The notes: a model not told the origin generated them from the letters alone. A stretch of DNA of 6,722 nt from Deltaproteobacteria bacterium (GCA_019310865.1 JAFDDL010000198.1:1-6722), one strand, 5' to 3'. Counted from the first letter of the stretch, positions 1-6,547 are shown. Numbers and translations: made by a program.

Positions 1-105
1 TTCAATTGGCGCATGTGTCCGAGGCAATCCAGTATCGCAGCCTGGATCGGCAATCCGTATCGTAAATCTGAACGGGAATTATTTGAGTTCTCGCCTATTA
101 TTTCC

Positions 106-135
106 TTGACAATACGAGGCTCTCACAGTGATAAT
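106..135 (+). promoter_or_regulatory. Sigma-70-type promoter for the regulator/operon
   Basis: A perfect -35 hexamer TTGACA (106-111) is followed after 18 bases by GATAAT (130-135), a 5/6 match to TATAAT. Transcription would start near 142, giving a leader of about 26 bases before the ATG at 168. It is the only strong promoter-like pair I see before the first gene. Because the downstream genes are packed closely and I see no terminator, this promoter could drive the whole cluster. It was judged by eye against the consensus and there is no experimental support. Confidence 0.6.
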
Positions 136-146
136 TGGTCTGACAA
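136..146. promoter_or_regulatory. Putative FadR/PdhR-type operator
   Basis: TGGTCTGACAA at 136-146 fits the TNGTNNNACNA core recognised by many FadR-subfamily GntR regulators. The left flank extends it to AATTGGT, like the PdhR-type consensus, while the right arm is degenerate. It directly abuts the predicted -10 box and covers the expected transcription start, a position where a bound dimer would block RNA polymerase. The next gene encodes a FadR-subfamily regulator, so negative autoregulation is the simplest reading. The site match is seen in the sequence, and the binding is inferred. Confidence 0.5.
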
Positions 147-167
147 CCTGAACACCTGCTAACTGAT

Positions 168-884
168 ATGATGAAATTCGAAGCTATACAACGCAAAACA
201 GCATCCCAGAGCGTGGTGGATCAAATCCTGCAGCGGCTTAAAGCCGGTGAGATGAAACCGGGCGACCGGTTGCCGGCGGAACGAGACCTGGCGACCATGT
301 TCGGTGTGGGCCGTTCATCGGTTCGAGAAGCCATCCGCGCCCTGGACGTGCTGGGATATCTCGAATCCGTTCAGGGCAAAGGAACCTTTGTCACCCGAAA
401 TATGCCTCAATCCGATCCCACGGCTGACCAGTTGATGGACACCTTGGATGCCGTGAATATTGTCAGCCTTCAGGAAACCCGGATCGTACTGGAGAGCAAG
501 GCTGCCGAATTGGCCGCGCTTCAGGTCGACGAAAAGAAGCTTGAAGCGTTTGAAGCGATACTGGCAAAGATGGCAGCTGCCGGAGAAAACGATCACGACT
601 TTCTCCAGGCGGACCTGGAATTCCATTTGGCGCTGACGGAAGCCTCGGACAACATGGTCATTTTTGAACTGGTCAAGCTGCTGGCCGAAAAGATCCATGC
701 CCATGATGTTAAATTTCTGGGCATCCATTTCCCAATGCGGGATCGTTCCCTGGACAGTTTGCGAAACATTGTCGAGTGCCTGCGCCGGAAAGACGCAACG
801 GGCGCTGCGGAGGGCATTCGCGAGCACCTGAATCTGGTCCGGTATCAAACAGAAGGGATTATCGCGGTCGGACGCAATCAATAA
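168..884 (+). CDS. GntR-family regulator, FadR subfamily (FCD domain)
   Basis: A 238-residue cytoplasmic DNA-binding regulator. Residues about 10-77 form the winged helix-turn-helix, with the classic LPAERDLA, GVGRSSVREAIRAL and wing motif GKGTFV. Residues about 95-223 are an all-helical FCD ligand domain. FCD domains usually bind a metal through one Asp and three His and sense organic or amino acids. Here D149, H153 and H220 fit, but the His expected near residue 198 is replaced (Ser197-Leu198). Length is normal for the family. The start at 168 has no clear Shine-Dalgarno, and a second ATG at 171 is an equally good start. As first gene of the cluster, behind a promoter with a FadR-like operator, it probably represses itself and possibly the enzyme genes. 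The effector is unknown. The family call is secure, the regulatory role is inferred. Confidence 0.93.
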   Translation: MMKFEAIQRKTASQSVVDQILQRLKAGEMKPGDRLPAERDLATMFGVGRSSVREAIRALDVLGYLESVQGKGTFVTRNMPQSDPTADQLMDTLDAVNIVSLQETRIVLESKAAELAALQVDEKKLEAFEAILAKMAAAGENDHDFLQADLEFHLALTEASDNMVIFELVKLLAEKIHAHDVKFLGIHFPMRDRSLDSLRNIVECLRRKDATGAAEGIREHLNLVRYQTEGIIAVGRNQ

Positions 885-893
885 GGATTTTTT

Positions 894-917
894 ATCCGAT
901 AGGGTCCCAATTCGGAT
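894..917. repeat. Imperfect inverted repeat between regulator and first enzyme gene
   Basis: ATCCGA (894-899) and TCGGAT (912-917) are perfect 6-base arms 12 bases apart. GGGTCCC (902-908) sits almost exactly at the centre of the dyad. The left arm can alternatively pair with GGAT at 885-888 across a T5 loop. The element lies in the 56-base gap before the 941 start codon. It could be an operator or a weak RNA hairpin. It is not a convincing terminator, because no T-run follows the stem. Confidence 0.35.
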
Positions 918-940
918 GGCGCCACTGATGGAGCATCATC

Positions 941-3037
941 ATGACACAGAATCGAATTACCCAACACCCGGTCCTGAATATACCGAATCGACAGGAGGTC
1001 GATTTCACATGGAACGGTGACCCCATACGCGGCTATGCGGGGGAAATGATCTCTTCAGCCCTGATAGCTAATAATATCCACATCTTCGGTCATCACCACA
1101 AAGATGCAAGCCCCCAGGGCATCTTCTGCGCCAATGGACAGTGCTCCCAGTGCATGGTGATGGTAGGCAGCCTTCCCGTCAAATCCTGCATGACACCCCT
1201 TACCGAAGCGATGGTCGTGGAGAGTGTCGAGGGGCTTCCATATCTGCCGGAGGATGACACGCCGGTTACGATTCAGGAAGTGACGGTTCAGGAAGTGTCG
1301 GTTCTGATCATCGGCGGAGGTCCGGCGGGCCTCACGGCAGCCATCGAGCTTGGGAAACTGGGCGTGGACACTCTTCTCATCGATGACAAAGATCGCCTGG
1401 GTGGCAAACTTGTGCTCCAGACGCACAAGTTTTTCGGCTCGGTGGAAGATTCTTTTGCCGGCACTCGCGGGTTTGAAATCGGACAAATTCTCCAAGAGAA
1501 GATCCGCACACTGGATTCCGTCAAGATCTGGCTCAATACAACGGCCGTGGGTGTTTTCTCCGATCACATCGTGGGGGCGATACAGGGAAAAACCTATCGG
1601 AAAATCAAGGCAAAGAAACTGATGATCGCCACGGGCGCCCGGGAAAAGATGCTCTCCTTTCCGGGAAATACCCTTCCCGGTGTCTATGGCGCGGGCGCCT
1701 TCCAAACCCTGGTCAACCGGGATCTGGTGAAATCGTCCGGAAAGGTGCTCATTGTCGGTGGCGGGAACGTGGGCCTCATCGCCGGGTACCATGCCATCCA
1801 GGCCGGTATCGAAGTGGTTGCCCTCATCGAGGGCTTGCCCAAGGTGGGTGGCTATAAAGTCCATGCGGACAAACTCAAACGGCTGGGTGTGCCGATTTAC
1901 ACCAGCCATACCGTGGTGTCGGCCAATGGAACCAATCGGGTATCGTCGGTCACCATCGGCGCCCTGAACAAGTACTGGAAGGTGGTGCCCGGTACGGAAA
2001 AAACCTTTGAGGTCGATACCGTGCTCATCGCAGTCGGGTTGGCCGAGGTGAACGAATTTTATCTGAAAGCCAAACAATGGGGCATGGATGTTTTTGCCGC
2101 CGGGGACGCAAAGGAAATTGCCGAGGCCTCAGCCGCCATGTTTACGGGTAAGATCGAAGGTCTCAAGCTCGCAAAATCATTGAACGCCTTCCCGGGCGAC
2201 ATTCCGACGGAATGGGATGAGAAAGCAACCATTCTCAAATCCCGCCCAGGGGCAGCCATCGAGCGCGAAGCGCCGGTTATTGAAAAAGGGGTCATGCCGA
2301 TTTTTCATTGTAAACAGGAAGTGCCCTGCAACCCGTGCACCTCTGTTTGCCCGGAAAACATCATCCAAACAGATGGAAACACGATCATGGGGCTTCCCCA
2401 TATCGTCGAATCCGGAACCTGCAAGGGGTGTATGCAATGTGTGGCCATCTGTCCCGGCCTGGCCGTGACCATGGTCGACTATCGCAAGAACAGTGACTTT
2501 CCCATGGTCACCCTTGCCTATGAAATCTGGCGTGAGCGGGTGGAAAAGGGCCATAAAGTACCCCTCACAGATGCAGACGGCGCCGTTCTCGGATATTACG
2601 AGGTCAAACGGGTCATCGCCAATCAGAAAAAACACCCGGGTACGCTGCTGGTTCGATTCCAGTTGCCCAAGGCGATGGCCAAGAAGGCCATCGGAATATG
2701 GGTCCAGGATCAGCAGGTGGAACCGCTGGATGTCTATGAAAAAGAGCCAGCTCCCGATGACGCCATCATCTGCCGGTGTGAGCGGGTGACGGCCGGTGAA
2801 ATCCGGGAGGCCATTGGAAACGGCGTTCGGGATATGAATCAACTCAAAGCGATCAATCGGGCCGGCATGGGCGCTTGTGGTTCCAAAACCTGTCGGCCTA
2901 TGATATGGCGGATATTCCAGGAGGAAGGTGTCGACCTTGGGGATGTAACGGATCGTGTGGACAGGCCCCTGTTTGTGGAAGTGCCCATGGGTCAACTGGC
3001 CGGCATGGCAGGGGGTGAACAAAATGGATCGCTATGA
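941..3037 (+). CDS. Multi-cluster FAD/NAD(P) oxidoreductase, amine-dehydrogenase electron-transfer subunit type
   Basis: A 698-residue soluble flavoprotein that appears to be several redox proteins fused. Residues about 15-105 are a Fer2_4-type [2Fe-2S] domain with C63, C68, C71 and C83. Residues about 119-415 are a two-dinucleotide-fold oxidoreductase: FAD motif GGGPAG at 125-130, MIATGA at 228-233, NAD(P)-type GGGNVG at 273-278 and FAADA-like AAGDA at 386-390. C457/C463/C466/C470 and C494/C497/C500/C504 look like two ferredoxin-type [4Fe-4S] sites. Residues about 505-600 are a domain I cannot name. C611, C613, C646 and C651 form a C-terminal BFD-like [2Fe-2S] site. The plan resembles HcnA+HcnB, opine oxidase OoxA and sarcosine oxidase alpha, but lacks the folate-binding GcvT domain. 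The start has GGAG at 930-933, 7 bases upstream. The DAO-type partner gene overlaps its 3' end, so it probably passes electrons from that subunit to NAD(P), ferredoxin or another carrier. The substrate is unknown. Confidence 0.88.
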   Translation: MTQNRITQHPVLNIPNRQEVDFTWNGDPIRGYAGEMISSALIANNIHIFGHHHKDASPQGIFCANGQCSQCMVMVGSLPVKSCMTPLTEAMVVESVEGLPYLPEDDTPVTIQEVTVQEVSVLIIGGGPAGLTAAIELGKLGVDTLLIDDKDRLGGKLVLQTHKFFGSVEDSFAGTRGFEIGQILQEKIRTLDSVKIWLNTTAVGVFSDHIVGAIQGKTYRKIKAKKLMIATGAREKMLSFPGNTLPGVYGAGAFQTLVNRDLVKSSGKVLIVGGGNVGLIAGYHAIQAGIEVVALIEGLPKVGGYKVHADKLKRLGVPIYTSHTVVSANGTNRVSSVTIGALNKYWKVVPGTEKTFEVDTVLIAVGLAEVNEFYLKAKQWGMDVFAAGDAKEIAEASAAMFTGKIEGLKLAKSLNAFPGDIPTEWDEKATILKSRPGAAIEREAPVIEKGVMPIFHCKQEVPCNPCTSVCPENIIQTDGNTIMGLPHIVESGTCKGCMQCVAICPGLAVTMVDYRKNSDFPMVTLAYEIWRERVEKGHKVPLTDADGAVLGYYEVKRVIANQKKHPGTLLVRFQLPKAMAKKAIGIWVQDQQVEPLDVYEKEPAPDDAIICRCERVTAGEIREAIGNGVRDMNQLKAINRAGMGACGSKTCRPMIWRIFQEEGVDLGDVTDRVDRPLFVEVPMGQLAGMAGGEQNGSL
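1272..1301 (+). repeat. 15-base tandem duplication in an interdomain linker
   Basis: Two adjacent 15-base units, 1272-1286 and 1287-1301, both begin TTCAGGAAGTG and differ at one base. They encode the repeated peptide QEVTV-QEVSV, exactly at the junction between the N-terminal [2Fe-2S] domain and the FAD-binding fold. The unit length is a multiple of three, so the frame is kept. Confidence 0.8.
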
Positions 3038-4175
3038 CGTCATCGTTGCCGGAGCCGGTTCCATCGGAACGCCCACGGCAATGGCATTGGGGCGAAAGGG
3101 ATTTAAAACCCTTGTCATTGATTTCAAGCCGTCCACAGGCCAGGGGGAAAACAAGCACGCCATCGGCGGCATTCGGGCCACTCACTCGACACCCGGAAAA
3201 ATACTGACGTGCATGCGCTCCCTGGAGATATTCAGCACCTGGGAGGAGACCTGCGGTCATAATATCGAATGGCTTCAAGGTGGATATGCCTATCCGGTAT
3301 ACCGCAAAGCGGATGAGACCCTGCTAACGGGGATGATTCCCACCCAGAAGCAATCCGGATTATCCATTGATTATGTGACCGCCGATAGAATGCGTGACAT
3401 CGTGCCGGGTATCAATCCGGATGGATTAAGGGGGGGGACCTATTCACCAGGGGACGGAAGCGCTTCGCCGCTTCTGGCCGGCACCGCTTTTTACCGGGAA
3501 GCCGTTGCAGCGGGAGTGGCATTCCGCTTCAATGAAAAAATCGTGAGCATCCTCACCGATGGGGGACGGGTGACCGGTGTGGCCACCGATCAAAGCCGGT
3601 ATATCGCACCGGTGGTCATCGACGCAGCCGGGCCGTTTTCCCCTGAATTATGCGCCACAGTGGGGATTGATATGCCCGTGACACCGGATTCTCACGAGGG
3701 CGCCATCACCGAACCGGTGCAAATGTTTTCCCCATGCATGGTAGTGGATATTCGCCCCATGCCCGGATCGAAAAACTATTATTTTTATCAAAACAGGCAT
3801 GGCCAGATCGTGTTTTGTATTACGCCCGATCCCCCCATTGTCGGGTTTGATAAACGGGAAACATCCACCTTTCTGCCCCAGGTCTGCGCCCTAATGGTGA
3901 CGCTGATCCCGCGGCTTAAAAACCTTCGGGTGCGCCGGGTGTGGCGCGGGCTGTATCCCCAGACACCGGACGGATCGCCGATCGTGGGATGGAATCAGGA
4001 GGTTACGGGCTTGCTTCACGCCGCAGGGATGTGCGGCCAGGGATTTATGCTGGGACCCGGTTTGGCGGAAATCATTACACGGATGGTGTCGGAAGAAACC
4101 ACGAACGACGATCGAATCGTTCTGGATGAATTTTCACCGTATCGCGCATATTCAAAGGAAGAGGCGCTTAAATAA
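3024..4175 (+). CDS. DAO-family FAD-dependent oxidoreductase (SoxB/HcnC/OoxB-like)
   Basis: A 383-residue cytoplasmic flavoenzyme of the D-amino-acid oxidase / sarcosine oxidase beta superfamily. The N-terminal FAD fold carries GAGSIG at residues 10-15 and ends its second strand in VIDF. An NKHAIGGIRATHST stretch follows (about 43-56), a position where related enzymes contact the flavin. The C-terminus has the family signatures RGLYPQTPDGSPIVG and GMCGQGFMLGPGLAEII. The ATG at 3024 is chosen because FAD-fold homology begins there, with a GGGGG at 3011-3015 upstream. An in-frame ATG at 2955 would add 23 residues with no family resemblance, read inside the previous gene. The 14-base overlap with that gene suggests translational coupling and a fixed stoichiometry. 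It is probably the catalytic subunit that oxidises an amine, N-alkyl amino acid or opine-like substrate; a 2-hydroxy acid is also possible. A run of eight G (3430-3437) lies inside it. Confidence 0.88.
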   Translation: MDRYDVIVAGAGSIGTPTAMALGRKGFKTLVIDFKPSTGQGENKHAIGGIRATHSTPGKILTCMRSLEIFSTWEETCGHNIEWLQGGYAYPVYRKADETLLTGMIPTQKQSGLSIDYVTADRMRDIVPGINPDGLRGGTYSPGDGSASPLLAGTAFYREAVAAGVAFRFNEKIVSILTDGGRVTGVATDQSRYIAPVVIDAAGPFSPELCATVGIDMPVTPDSHEGAITEPVQMFSPCMVVDIRPMPGSKNYYFYQNRHGQIVFCITPDPPIVGFDKRETSTFLPQVCALMVTLIPRLKNLRVRRVWRGLYPQTPDGSPIVGWNQEVTGLLHAAGMCGQGFMLGPGLAEIITRMVSEETTNDDRIVLDEFSPYRAYSKEEALK

Positions 4176-4185
4176 AAATCACTAT

Positions 4186-4190
4186 GGAGG
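4186..4190 (+). promoter_or_regulatory. Ribosome binding site deciding the AOR start
   Basis: GGAGG at 4186-4190 lies 8 bases before the ATG at 4199, an ideal spacing. The in-frame ATG at 4184 overlaps this element and has no Shine-Dalgarno of its own. The protein therefore most likely begins MSGFNL rather than five residues earlier. Confidence 0.75.
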
Positions 4191-4198
4191 ATATCAAC

Positions 4199-6340
4199 AT
4201 GAGCGGGTTTAACCTGACTGAAATCAAGCGATTTGACTATGAACGCCCTGATGTCGACAAGGGATACACCAACCAGACGTTAAAAGTCGACATATCGACC
4301 AGCGAGGTTCAGGTCAAACCGGTCTCCGAAGAAATGAAAAAGGTTTTCATCGGCGGCAAGGGATTCGACCTATGGCTGCTCTGGCAGGCGGTAAGACCGG
4401 AGACCCAGTGGGACGATCCGGAAAATACCATCTGCATCGCCTCGGGCCCCATGGGAGGCACCCCGATCTATCCCGGTTCCGGAAAAAGTATCGTCACCGC
4501 TATCTCACCGCTGACCGGCAGCGTGATGGATGCCAACGTGGGGGGCTATTTCGGCCCCTATCTTAAATTTTCAGGCTTCGACGCCATGGAGATAACCGGA
4601 CAATCGGAAAAAGATCTCATCATCTTCGTGGACGGTGTGGACAGCAAGGTTCAGATTTTCGAAACGGACGGTCTGCCGGAAGATGCCTACCGGATTTCGG
4701 ATCTGCTCACCGAGCATTTTGCCGAAGGAAAGCCCCGGGGGATTTCCGTGGTGACCGCCGGCCCCGGTGCAAAGAACTCTCTGATGGGTTGCCTCAACTT
4801 TTCCTGGTTCGATTCGGGACGAAAACGTGTTCGGTATAAACAGGCCGGCCGTGGCGGCATCGGGTCGGTCTTTGCCAACAAGCGCGTCAAAGCCCTTGTT
4901 TCCAGGTGGTCCGTGGTTAAGGTGGAAACGAACCATCCAGCGGATATGGAAACCCTCAAGATCGTCGGCAAAAGCCACTCAAAGGAAATTCGGGAGTTGG
5001 ACCCCAAACAAAACGAAATGGCGCGCCTCGGCACCACGCATCTGGTGCCCATCATGGACGATTTTGATCTGCTGCCTACCAAAAATTTTCAATTCGGCAA
5101 GGATCCAAGGGCCATCAATATCGGCCATAATGCCTATCGTCCCATTTTCGACACGGGTTTCGATGGCTGCTGGATAGGATGCACGGTCGCCTGTGCGCAC
5201 GGTGTGAAAGATTTTGTTCCATTAACCGGTCCGTTCAAGGGACAGAAAGTCTTCGTAGACGGTCCGGAATACGAAACCATTGCCGGATGCGGATCCAACC
5301 TCGACATCTTCGATCCATACACGATCCTGGAAATCAATTTTTACTGCGATGCATATGGCGTGGACACCATCTCAGTGGGCACCGGATTGGCGTTCATCAT
5401 GGAATGCTTTGAAAAGGGCCTGATCAACAAAACCCATACCGGCGGGCTGGAACTCGAATTCGGAAACCGCTTGGCTGCCTTGGAGGCGCTCCATCAAATG
5501 GCCCGCGGCGAGGGCTTCGGCAAGATATTCGGCCTGGGGATTCGGCGTATGAAGAAGATCTTTGCCGAAGCGTACGGAGCCGACCCCGCCGTATTAAATG
5601 ATATCGGAATGGAATCGAAAGGACTCGAATTCTCGGAATACATGACCAAGGAGTCGTTGGCCCAACAGGGGGGCTACGGTATGGCCCTCAAAGGCCCACA
5701 ACACGATGAGGCCTGGCTGATCTTTCTGGATATGGTACACAATTTCATGCCAACCTTCGAACAGAAGGCCGAAGCACTTCACTGGTTTCCCATGTTCCGA
5801 ACCTGGTTCAGTCTGTGCGGTCTGTGTAAGCTACCCTGGAATGATATCGTTCCAGCAGACAACAAAGACACAAAGGAGCCGGCAAAGGTGATTAAGCATG
5901 TGACATGGTATGCGGAATATTTTACAGCGGTCACCGGGCGCAAAGCATCCCCCGAAGACTTGATTACCATGAGCGAAAAGGTTTATAATTTTCAGCGAAT
6001 CTTCAACCTGAAAATGGGCTATGGCACTCGGGAACACGACAGCCTTCCATACCGGGCCATGGGACCGGTCACCGAGCTGGAATACGAATCCCGACAGGAA
6101 CGCTATGACACCCAGCTGAAAGAAAAATGTGCTCTGGATATCAGCGGTAAGACCACCGGCGAGAAAGTGGCCCTCCTGCGTGAATACCGTGAATCGCAAT
6201 ATGAAAAGCTCATGGACGCCGTCTATATCCGCCGGGGCTGGACAGCCGACGGCATCCCCACGCTATCCACGGTCAAGCGTCTGGGAATCGACTTTCCCGA
6301 TGTCGTGGACATTTTGAAACAACATGGAGTAACCCAATAA
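4199..6340 (+). CDS. Aldehyde:ferredoxin oxidoreductase (AOR) family tungsten/molybdenum enzyme
   Basis: A 713-residue soluble enzyme. Family members oxidise aldehydes to acids at a bis-pterin tungsten (sometimes molybdenum) site and reduce ferredoxin through one [4Fe-4S] cluster. AOR N-domain signatures are clear: FIGGKGFDLWLL (about 50-61), SGPMGGTPIYPGSGKS (about 82-97), SPLTGSVMDANVGGYFGP (about 103-120) and AGRGGIGSVFANKRVKA (about 216-232). Candidate cluster cysteines are C324, C328 and C332 plus distal C543. GPEYET (355-360) and DAYGVD (384-389, the first pterin-binding DxxGxD motif) are present. Two oddities: the proximal cysteines are spaced Cx3Cx3C rather than the usual Cx2Cx3C, and the second pterin motif DxxGLC reads SLCGLC (538-543), with Ser for Asp. 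At 713 residues it is longer than the typical 600-650, with about 20 extra N-terminal residues. It is followed by a ThiS/MoaD-like gene and preceded by amine-dehydrogenase-like genes, consistent with oxidation of an aldehyde they release. The substrate is not predictable. Confidence 0.93.
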   Translation: MSGFNLTEIKRFDYERPDVDKGYTNQTLKVDISTSEVQVKPVSEEMKKVFIGGKGFDLWLLWQAVRPETQWDDPENTICIASGPMGGTPIYPGSGKSIVTAISPLTGSVMDANVGGYFGPYLKFSGFDAMEITGQSEKDLIIFVDGVDSKVQIFETDGLPEDAYRISDLLTEHFAEGKPRGISVVTAGPGAKNSLMGCLNFSWFDSGRKRVRYKQAGRGGIGSVFANKRVKALVSRWSVVKVETNHPADMETLKIVGKSHSKEIRELDPKQNEMARLGTTHLVPIMDDFDLLPTKNFQFGKDPRAINIGHNAYRPIFDTGFDGCWIGCTVACAHGVKDFVPLTGPFKGQKVFVDGPEYETIAGCGSNLDIFDPYTILEINFYCDAYGVDTISVGTGLAFIMECFEKGLINKTHTGGLELEFGNRLAALEALHQMARGEGFGKIFGLGIRRMKKIFAEAYGADPAVLNDIGMESKGLEFSEYMTKESLAQQGGYGMALKGPQHDEAWLIFLDMVHNFMPTFEQKAEALHWFPMFRTWFSLCGLCKLPWNDIVPADNKDTKEPAKVIKHVTWYAEYFTAVTGRKASPEDLITMSEKVYNFQRIFNLKMGYGTREHDSLPYRAMGPVTELEYESRQERYDTQLKEKCALDISGKTTGEKVALLREYRESQYEKLMDAVYIRRGWTADGIPTLSTVKRLGIDFPDVVDILKQHGVTQ

Positions 6341-6537
6341 TGATCTACATTCAGAATAAAACCATTCCCTGGCATTCGGGCATGACGGTCCGGGATCTGC
6401 TGGACGCGCTGGCGGATGAATATCCTTACAGTGTGGTCCGGGTGGACGACAGGCTGGTCACCAGTCCGAATTTTGAATCAACCACCCTGGCTGATGAATG
6501 CCACGTTTTTCTGATCCCCATGGTGGCCGGCGGGTAG
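6340..6537 (+). CDS. ThiS/MoaD-family sulfur carrier protein
   Basis: A 65-residue ubiquitin-like beta-grasp protein. The MTVRDLLDAL helix start, the VVRVDDRLV strand, the acidic LADECHVFLIP segment and the C-terminal VAGG tail match the ThiS/MoaD family. The terminal Gly-Gly is the site that an E1-like enzyme adenylates and turns into a thiocarboxylate. Its ATG overlaps the AOR stop codon by one base (TAATG), with GGAG at 6326-6329. MoaD-like genes are repeatedly found beside AOR genes, so a role in building the dithiolene of the tungsto/molybdopterin cofactor is more likely than thiamine synthesis. The sequence alone does not separate MoaD from ThiS, and no E1 (MoeB/ThiF) or MoaE is in the window. 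Confidence 0.87.
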   Translation: MIYIQNKTIPWHSGMTVRDLLDALADEYPYSVVRVDDRLVTSPNFESTTLADECHVFLIPMVAGG

Positions 6538-6547
6538 GTCTCGCGTA

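Noticed and set aside
3..65. Short open frame ending in TAA at 63-65 that could be the C-terminus of an upstream gene
   Set aside because: Only 20 codons are visible, other frames and the minus strand are also open here, and no family can be recognised.
885..899. T-run with flanking GGAT/ATCC after the regulator gene as an intrinsic terminator
   Set aside because: The T-run forms the loop rather than following a GC-rich stem, and the stem is only four bases, so termination is unlikely.
914..935. Possible sigma-54 promoter (TGGCGCC with a downstream GGAGC) before the first enzyme gene
   Set aside because: The GG-N10-GC spacing is not met, and the site would lie almost on the ribosome binding site.
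1055..2077. Long minus-strand open frame (340 codons) opposite the multi-cluster flavoprotein gene
   Set aside because: It lies entirely within a + strand gene with clear domains, has no recognisable motif, and is explained by the codon bias of the sense gene. The same applies to the minus-strand frames at 315-881 and 2177-3022.
2955..3023. Upstream ATG extending the DAO-family protein by 23 residues
   Set aside because: The extension lies within the preceding gene in another frame, has no family similarity, and the FAD fold begins right after the ATG at 3024.
941..3037. Full sarcosine oxidase alpha subunit
   Set aside because: The protein stops after the BFD-like site and lacks the C-terminal GcvT/folate domain, so it is closer in plan to HcnA+HcnB or OoxA than to SoxA.
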